Shown one piece after another: positions 22,830 through 25,930 of a stretch of 25,930 bases of DNA; the first letter of the stretch is position 1, and each line of letters starts with the position of its first letter. The position numbers and the translations under genes are program-made. Source of the DNA: JBGOUP01 sp041477655 (GTDB taxonomy: Bacteria; Patescibacteriota; UBA1384; 2-12-FULL-50-11); assembly GCA_041477655.1 (NCBI GenBank), contig JBGOUP010000011.1, positions 1 through 25,930 of the forward strand, read 5' to 3'. Under the pieces are notes generated by a model. It was given only the letters and a program-made list of their open reading frames with translations, made no database searches and had not been told where the DNA came from.

Positions 22830-23369
22830 ATGAAATTACGAAAATTACGAGGCTTCACATTGATCGAACTTTTGGTGGTAATTGCCATCATCGGTATTTT
22901 GGCTGCCTTGATCATTGTGTCGTTGACTGGTGCTAGGGCCAAGGCTCAAGATACTCAGCGCAAGAATAATGCTCGGAACCTCAATACGGCCTTAGAGCAA
23001 TATTACTTGGATCAGTCTCCCGCTTCATATGCAACAAATGCGACTTCGGCCGGGGTTGACGGGGTATCAATAATTAATGGTGCTACCTGCACAGCTCCCC
23101 TTGCTAGCTTAGTCTCCACCTACATCACCGCTGCTACTGCTTGCCAGGATCCAACTACCTTAGTTCGCCGTTACCTGACTGACGCAACGCCAGTCGCTAC
23201 AAAATATACAATTGTTTGGTCGCTCGCAGCTCAGACCGAGGGTGTTGTTAATACTGGTAACGGTGTTTACACTGCCGCTAGTGGCGTTGTTGACACCCCG
23301 AACGAAGATACTACCTCTTCTTCCGGTATTAGTGGAGCCAGAGCTTTCGTCGTCTATGGTCCGCAGTAG
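22830..23369 (+). CDS. Type IV prepilin 2 of the tandem array
   Basis: 179 aa. MKLRKLRG|FTLIELLVVIA gives a canonical 8-residue leader with Gly at -1, Phe at +1 and Glu at +5. The signal helix is almost identical to that of the neighbours, then KAQDTQRKNNARNLNTALEQYYLD, one Cys pair (ATCTAPL, TACQDPTT) that can form the pilin D-loop, and the C-terminus AFVVYGPQ. AAGGAGG lies 4-5 nt before ATG 22830. Own promoter, structured leader and a terminator at 23396, so it is probably an independent, well-expressed unit and a candidate major pilin. Confidence 0.94.
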   Translation: MKLRKLRGFTLIELLVVIAIIGILAALIIVSLTGARAKAQDTQRKNNARNLNTALEQYYLDQSPASYATNATSAGVDGVSIINGATCTAPLASLVSTYITAATACQDPTTLVRRYLTDATPVATKYTIVWSLAAQTEGVVNTGNGVYTAASGVVDTPNEDTTSSSGISGARAFVVYGPQ

Positions 23370-23395
23370 TCCTTGGCTTAAATAGTTTAAGCAAG

Positions 23396-23423
23396 AAAAA
23401 CTCCGCTTTACGGCGGAGTTTTT
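23396..23423 (+). terminator. Rho-independent terminator after prepilin 2
   Basis: Perfect 11-bp arms AAAAACTCCGC (23396-23406) and GCGGAGTTTTT (23413-23423) with a 6-nt loop; T-rich on one side and A-rich on the other, so it may act in both directions. Confidence 0.85.
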
Positions 23424-23491
23424 CTTTAGGTAAGAGTACTTGACTCAAAAAATTTATTGGCGTCAAATGGATGAAAGGGCATATAACTAAA

Positions 23492-24046
23492 ATGAAATTG
23501 CTTAAGAAGATGCCTGGCTTTACCTTAATTGAACTATTGGTCGTTATCGCCATAATAGGTATTTTAGCCGCCTTAATTATCGTCTCGTTAGCCAACTCTC
23601 GACAGAAAGCTACCGATACTCAGCGAAAAAATAATGCCCGTAACCTTAATACCGCCTTGGTCCAATTTCATACTGATAACGACGCTACGTTCCCCGACGC
23701 TTCACCAACATCAGGTGGTCAGATAGATATTGCCAGTGGTACGAACACTTGTAATGGAGTTCTGTCCCCATTAGTTGGTAGGTACCTCACGGCCGACACG
23801 GCTTGTAACGATCCTACCAACCCCCAATTCGCTCACGAATATGTTACAGATGACGCCAAAGCCAACTTCGGTCTAGCTTGGTTGCTAGCCAGTAAGACTG
23901 AGGGAACTGTTACCAGTGGTAACGGGGTTTACACTACCAACGACGGTGGCAATGCCGGCCAAGTTCTCACTGGTAATAGTTTAACTCTGACAGGCATTGG
24001 TAGTGACGATACTGCTCACGCCTTCGTTGTCTACGGTCCGCAGTAA
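23492..24046 (+). CDS. Type IV prepilin 3 of the tandem array
   Basis: 184 aa from ATG 23492: MKLLKKMPG|FTLIELLVVIA, with Gly at -1 and Glu at +5. The helix is the same as in prepilin 2. Then KATDTQRKNNARNLNTALVQFHTDN, a Cys pair (NTCNGVL, TACNDPTN), and the C-terminus HAFVVYGPQ. An in-frame ATG at 23471 would add seven residues; 23492 gives a leader like that of prepilin 2, and AAAGGG lies 12 nt upstream, so it is preferred. It is followed by a repeat element and a terminator. Close paralogy with prepilin 2 indicates gene duplication. Confidence 0.92.
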   Translation: MKLLKKMPGFTLIELLVVIAIIGILAALIIVSLANSRQKATDTQRKNNARNLNTALVQFHTDNDATFPDASPTSGGQIDIASGTNTCNGVLSPLVGRYLTADTACNDPTNPQFAHEYVTDDAKANFGLAWLLASKTEGTVTSGNGVYTTNDGGNAGQVLTGNSLTLTGIGSDDTAHAFVVYGPQ

Positions 24047-24061
24047 ACAGATCAGTTAACC

Positions 24062-24140
24062 CCTCGACTTCTCTCGACCAAGCTCGGGACAGGTCGCTCG
24101 GGGCAAGACAGTTTTCAGTCATCAGTATTCAGTCACAGAA
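24062..24140 (-). repeat. GC-rich repeat, inverted relative to the copy in prepilin 1
   Basis: On the minus strand it reads GCGACCTGTCCCGAGC, then GGTCGAGAGAAGTCGAGGG, matching words of the insert at 21944-22021. Adjacent TCAGT words (CAGTTTTCAGT, TCAGTATTC) also match the flanks of that insert. The two copies face each other around the pilin array. Confidence 0.5.
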
Positions 24141-24159
24141 AGACTCTTGATTGAAGACA

Positions 24160-24189
24160 CGAAAAACTTCCCAGCTGGGGAGTTTTTCG
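24160..24189 (+). terminator. Rho-independent terminator after prepilin 3
   Basis: CGAAAAACTTCCC ... GGGGAGTTTTTCG: 13-bp arms with one mismatch around a short AGCT loop, ending in a T-run. It separates the pilin array from the caspase-like operon. Confidence 0.8.
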
Positions 24190-24253
24190 TTACCCCTAGA
24201 AACCCAAACCGATCATCTTTCAGAGCAATAATCACTTACCACTAAGTCCCCCG

Positions 24254-24271
24254 TATGTCATATATGACATA
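24254..24271. promoter_or_regulatory. 18-bp perfect palindrome, operator candidate 1
   Basis: TATGTCATATATGACATA, preceded by CCCCG and followed by TTTATTCC. A sister site with the inner bases exchanged lies at 25704-25721 in the same flank context. It is 65 bp after a terminator and 168 bp before the 59-aa gene. Confidence 0.6.
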
Positions 24272-24300
24272 TTTATTCCATTGAGGCCCAGTTTGGCTGA

Positions 24301-24426
24301 AGAACTGGTTACGGATGGTTTGTTCGAATTGTAGCGGATATTAAAACCGAATTGAGTACGAACGAGTCATACTTCGGGAGACGGAAAGACAGCTATGGCA
24401 TTGAACTTGGGGATGGTTTAGTCTAA
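24301..24426 (+). pseudogene. Possible remnant ORF without a start codon
   Basis: After an in-frame TGA (24298-24300), 41 codons read like protein (GYGWFVRIVADI, ESYFGRRKDSYGIELGDGLV) and end with TAA 24424-24426, but there is no start codon at the left. Rest of 24047-24439: the repeat at 24062, the terminator at 24160 and the palindrome at 24254. It may be a decayed first gene of the operon. Confidence 0.25.
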
Positions 24427-24439
24427 GATTACGGAACAA

Positions 24440-24619
24440 ATGGAGAAGGAACGATTTTACAAAACCTATGACAATCTCCCGCTCAATGTTCGGGAGGAAG
24501 TTGTGATTACCATCAACAGCGAACCGATAACTTGGCGAGTTGCCAAGCTTGAAATAGATCAGGACACGGAAACGGGAAAGCAAATTTTGAACAAATTAGT
24601 GATACTGGATATTATCTAA
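24440..24619 (+). CDS. Small protein, first gene of the caspase-like operon (59 aa, function unknown)
   Basis: ATG 24440 to TAA 24617-24619, 59 aa: MEKERFYKTYDNLPLNVREE, then VVITINSEPITWRVAKLEID and a helical C-terminus (TGKQILNKLVILDII). I recall similar short proteins (pattern fYktYnnLPlnvReE ... EPITWxxAxxEI ... GxxILxKL) in CPR genomes but cannot name a family. No cysteines, no membrane segment; it looks like a compact mixed alpha/beta fold. It ends 5 nt before the 81-aa gene and so is likely co-translated with it. The upstream palindrome (24254) is the obvious control site. Confidence 0.7.
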   Translation: MEKERFYKTYDNLPLNVREEVVITINSEPITWRVAKLEIDQDTETGKQILNKLVILDII

Positions 24620-24624
24620 CTAAG

Positions 24625-24870
24625 ATGCCAAGCGCAGAAGAGACCGATATAGCCAACGACGAAGAAATCCGAGAGCTTGTTAAAGCTAGGCTCCAGACGC
24701 TTCCTTCCGGTAAAAAAATCTCAATCGGTAGCGACGGTGAATTTTCAAAAGAGGACCTAATAAAAGCTGTTAGTGATAAAACCGACTTAGGTCAAAAAAT
24801 TATCAATATCCAGCTTGATTATCTGCGGGCATTGAAACACGGTGCATTTTTAACGCAGATTAATGGATAA
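24625..24870 (+). CDS. Small acidic protein, second gene of the caspase-like operon (81 aa, function unknown)
   Basis: 81 aa, acidic at the N-terminus (AEETDIANDEEIRELVKARL), followed by LPSGKKISIGSDGEFSKEDLI and a helical C-terminal half (DLGQKIINIQLDYLRALKHGAF). I see no catalytic motif, cysteine or membrane segment. It begins 5 nt after the 59-aa gene and its stop overlaps the start of the caspase-like gene by 8 nt, so stoichiometric production and a physical complex are plausible. It may be an adaptor, inhibitor or substrate of the peptidase; this is inferred from position alone. Confidence 0.75.
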   Translation: MPSAEETDIANDEEIRELVKARLQTLPSGKKISIGSDGEFSKEDLIKAVSDKTDLGQKIINIQLDYLRALKHGAFLTQING

Positions 24871-25507
24871 ATCTCTTCTTATTACTCGACCAAACCACGA
24901 TCCTACAACAACTTGGCTATTTTATTGGGCTAAGGAGCTGATAGGCCAGGCAGAAAAGTTGAAAATGACTGTCGTTGATCTTGCTGGGCAGAAAGCAATA
25001 TTGAGCGAGCTTGAAGGTAGATTGCGTAAAATAAAACCCGATTTGGTTGTGCTTAATGGTCACGGTAGCGCTGGCACTATTACTGGTCAGGATAATCAGC
25101 CGTTAATTTCGGTTGGTGAAAATGAATCACTACTATCGGAGGCTGTAGTTTACGCAATCTCATGTGATTCCGCAAAGGAGCTTGGTCCTGCTGCCGTTAA
25201 AAAAGGCACAAAGGCGTATATTGGCTATACAGAAGAGTTCGTATTTTTTATTGATGAGAACTTCATAAGTAATCCGAACAGTGACGAGACAGCCAAACTG
25301 TTTCTCGACCCGGCTTATAGTGTCGCTCACGCTCTAACTAAGGGTCATTCAGCAAACGAAGCATATGAAAAAGCTGTCGAGATGTACAAAAAGACTATTA
25401 GAGGGCTACTTACTTCAGACCAGAAAACTGAAAGCTATCTGTTGCCGTTCCTACTGGCAAACCTAAACAGATTAGTTTGCCTCGGTGACGGCCAGGCAAC
25501 TATTTAG
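24863..25507 (+). CDS. Caspase-like (clan CD) putative cysteine peptidase
   Basis: 214 aa. A central strand ends in LVVLNGHGSAG (His67) and the next in VVYAISCDSAKELGPAAVKKG (Cys101), followed by KAYIGYTEEF: the order and spacing of the His-Cys dyad in caspase/CHAT/C25-type folds. The N-terminus (LLITRPNHDPTTTWLFYWAKELI) lays out the first strand and helix of such a Rossmann-like domain. The length fits a bare catalytic domain without a fused sensor, so specificity may come from the two small co-encoded proteins. Cytoplasmic (no signal). Related bacterial enzymes act in defence and programmed death; here that is inference. GGATAA overlap: the ATG lies within the end of the 81-aa gene. Activity has not been shown. 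Confidence 0.8.
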   Translation: MDKSLLITRPNHDPTTTWLFYWAKELIGQAEKLKMTVVDLAGQKAILSELEGRLRKIKPDLVVLNGHGSAGTITGQDNQPLISVGENESLLSEAVVYAISCDSAKELGPAAVKKGTKAYIGYTEEFVFFIDENFISNPNSDETAKLFLDPAYSVAHALTKGHSANEAYEKAVEMYKKTIRGLLTSDQKTESYLLPFLLANLNRLVCLGDGQATI

Positions 25508-25554
25508 GTTGTTAACCACCCCTTCACCGCTTGCGGAGATTTTAGCCAGCCAGA

Positions 25555-25584
25555 CTTTCGTCATCTACATTCTGCGGTAGTCTT
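25555..25584 (+). pseudogene. Vestigial 3' end of a fourth pilin gene
   Basis: 23 of 30 bases match the 3' end of prepilin 2 (23344-23373), including the in-frame TAG, and six of the seven differences are transitions. The reading QTFVIYILR* corresponds to RAFVVYGPQ*. The segment leads, as in prepilin 2, into an A-rich stretch and a terminator. Nothing else is visible in 25508-25600. Confidence 0.5.
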
Positions 25585-25606
25585 AACTTGAGTTCGTCTT
25601 AAGGAA

Positions 25607-25630
25607 AAAACTCCCCACTCGGGGAGTTTT
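25607..25630 (+). terminator. Rho-independent terminator after the caspase-like operon
   Basis: Perfect 10-bp arms AAAACTCCCC (25607-25616) and GGGGAGTTTT (25621-25630) with a 4-nt loop, inside the context that resembles the prepilin 2 terminator. Confidence 0.85.
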
Positions 25631-25703
25631 ACGTTGTTTTTGATTATTTGTCTATTCAGCCTCGGCTTGTAAGATTTGGAGTAAAACCTTTCCAAACCTC
25701 CCG

Positions 25704-25721
25704 TATGACATATATGTCATA
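25704..25721. promoter_or_regulatory. 18-bp perfect palindrome, operator candidate 2
   Basis: TATGACATATATGTCATA, preceded by TCCCG and followed by TTCTTTTTTGG. Same frame and flanks as the site at 24254-24271. It lies 74 bp after a terminator and 68 bp before the nucleotidyltransferase start. Confidence 0.6.
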
Positions 25722-25773
25722 TTCTTTTTTGGTCTTAATTGCTTCTCCAGATTTCCCCTAATCTTTAGCGATG

Positions 25774-25782
25774 TGGTAAAAT
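25774..25782 (+). promoter_or_regulatory. Extended -10 element of the nucleotidyltransferase gene
   Basis: TGGTAAAAT at 25774-25782, the same nonamer as before rpmG. It ends 7 nt before ATG 25790; no good -35 is seen. The transcript would begin at or next to the ATG. Confidence 0.45.
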
Positions 25783-25789
25783 TAACTTG

Positions 25790-25930
25790 ATGAAAAAGGC
25801 AGAGATTATCCAACGAATTAAATCGATATTTTCAGAAGATAAGCAAGTGGGGCTGGCCTATTTATTTGGCTCGATTGCCCGAAACGACATCGGGCCGTTG
25901 AGCGATATTGACTTAGCTGTCTATTTAGAC
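25790..25930 (+). CDS. MNT-type minimal nucleotidyltransferase, 3' end outside the window
   Basis: 47 codons to the window edge: MKKAEIIQRIKSIFSEDKQV, then AYLFGSIARNDIGPLSDIDLAVYLD. This contains the complete GS(x)10DxD motif of minimal nucleotidyltransferases (GSIARNDIGPLSDID), which bind Mg-NTP. Such proteins are often antitoxins that AMPylate a HEPN toxin encoded next to them; the partner would lie beyond the right edge. An extended -10 sits directly upstream and the palindrome at 25704 may control it. Start chosen at ATG 25790; no Shine-Dalgarno sequence. Confidence 0.85.
   Translation, partial: MKKAEIIQRIKSIFSEDKQVGLAYLFGSIARNDIGPLSDIDLAVYLD

Noticed and set aside
24341..24583. 80-codon minus-strand frame
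   Set aside because: Opposite the 59-aa gene and its upstream region; no motif, no Shine-Dalgarno sequence, and the plus-strand frame reads better.
1..25930. CRISPR array
   Set aside because: No regular direct repeats with unique spacers were found; repeats present are two-unit or dispersed.

Overview
The window reads as a chromosomal segment of a Candidate Phyla Radiation (Patescibacteria) bacterium. This is inferred from the gene repertoire: a compact type IV pilus operon next to several near-identical FTLIELLVVIAIIGILAALI pilins, single-copy translation genes with short or eroded features, a free-standing LAGLIDADG endonuclease between tRNA genes, and several small proteins of the style seen in CPR genomes. 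UGA serves as a stop at the ends of ordinary genes here (for example pilN and pilO junctions), so there is no sign of UGA recoding. A precise lineage cannot be named from sequence reading alone.

Layout. 1-2826 (minus): a class A penicillin-binding protein, running off the left edge. 2916-6468 (plus): tyrS, an overlapping pilin-like protein, and argS. 6465-8390 (minus): a membrane protein with a PP2C-like N-terminus and a propeller-like C-terminus. 8477-8549 (minus): tRNA-Pro with two partial copies of its 5' end nearby. 8716-11273: M50 protease, bL28, a zinc-ribbon protein, a DNA polymerase III delta'-like protein and a TPR protein. 11328-13121: a tRNA block Thr(UGU), Tyr(GUA), Thr(GGU), Trp(CCA) with a homing endonuclease, an ASCH protein and bL33 between them. 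It looks like an eroded version of the bacterial Thr-Tyr-Gly-Thr-tuf / bL33-Trp-secE neighbourhood. 13164-19861: a two-unit structured repeat, then the type IV pilus machine pilN-(14-codon ORF)-pilO-small membrane protein-pilB-pilT-pilC. pilM and the prepilin peptidase are not in the window. 19910-21770: two DUF3800 genes (one frameshifted) around an AbrB-type regulator. 21927-24046: three tandem prepilins. 24240-25510: a small operon (59 aa, 81 aa, and a 214-aa caspase-like putative peptidase with a candidate His67/Cys101 dyad). 25790 to the right edge: a partial MNT-type nucleotidyltransferase.

How the parts work together. PilN/PilO and the 91-aa protein would form the inner-membrane alignment part, PilC the platform, PilB the extension motor and PilT the retraction motor. 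The three tandem prepilins, and possibly the pilin-like gene overlapping tyrS, are the candidate subunits. The most unusual stretch is the right end. A compact caspase-like operon sits in the pilin array, apparently between the last intact pilin and the decayed 3' end of a former fourth pilin. Two sibling 18-bp perfect palindromes, 1450 bp apart, each lie about 65-75 bp after a terminator and mark the start of the caspase unit and of the nucleotidyltransferase unit. Other points worth checking are a 69-bp in-frame repeat insertion in a prepilin leader, a covarying tandem hairpin before the pilus operon, several promoters that seem to produce leaderless mRNAs, and an ArgRS with a degenerate HIGH motif.
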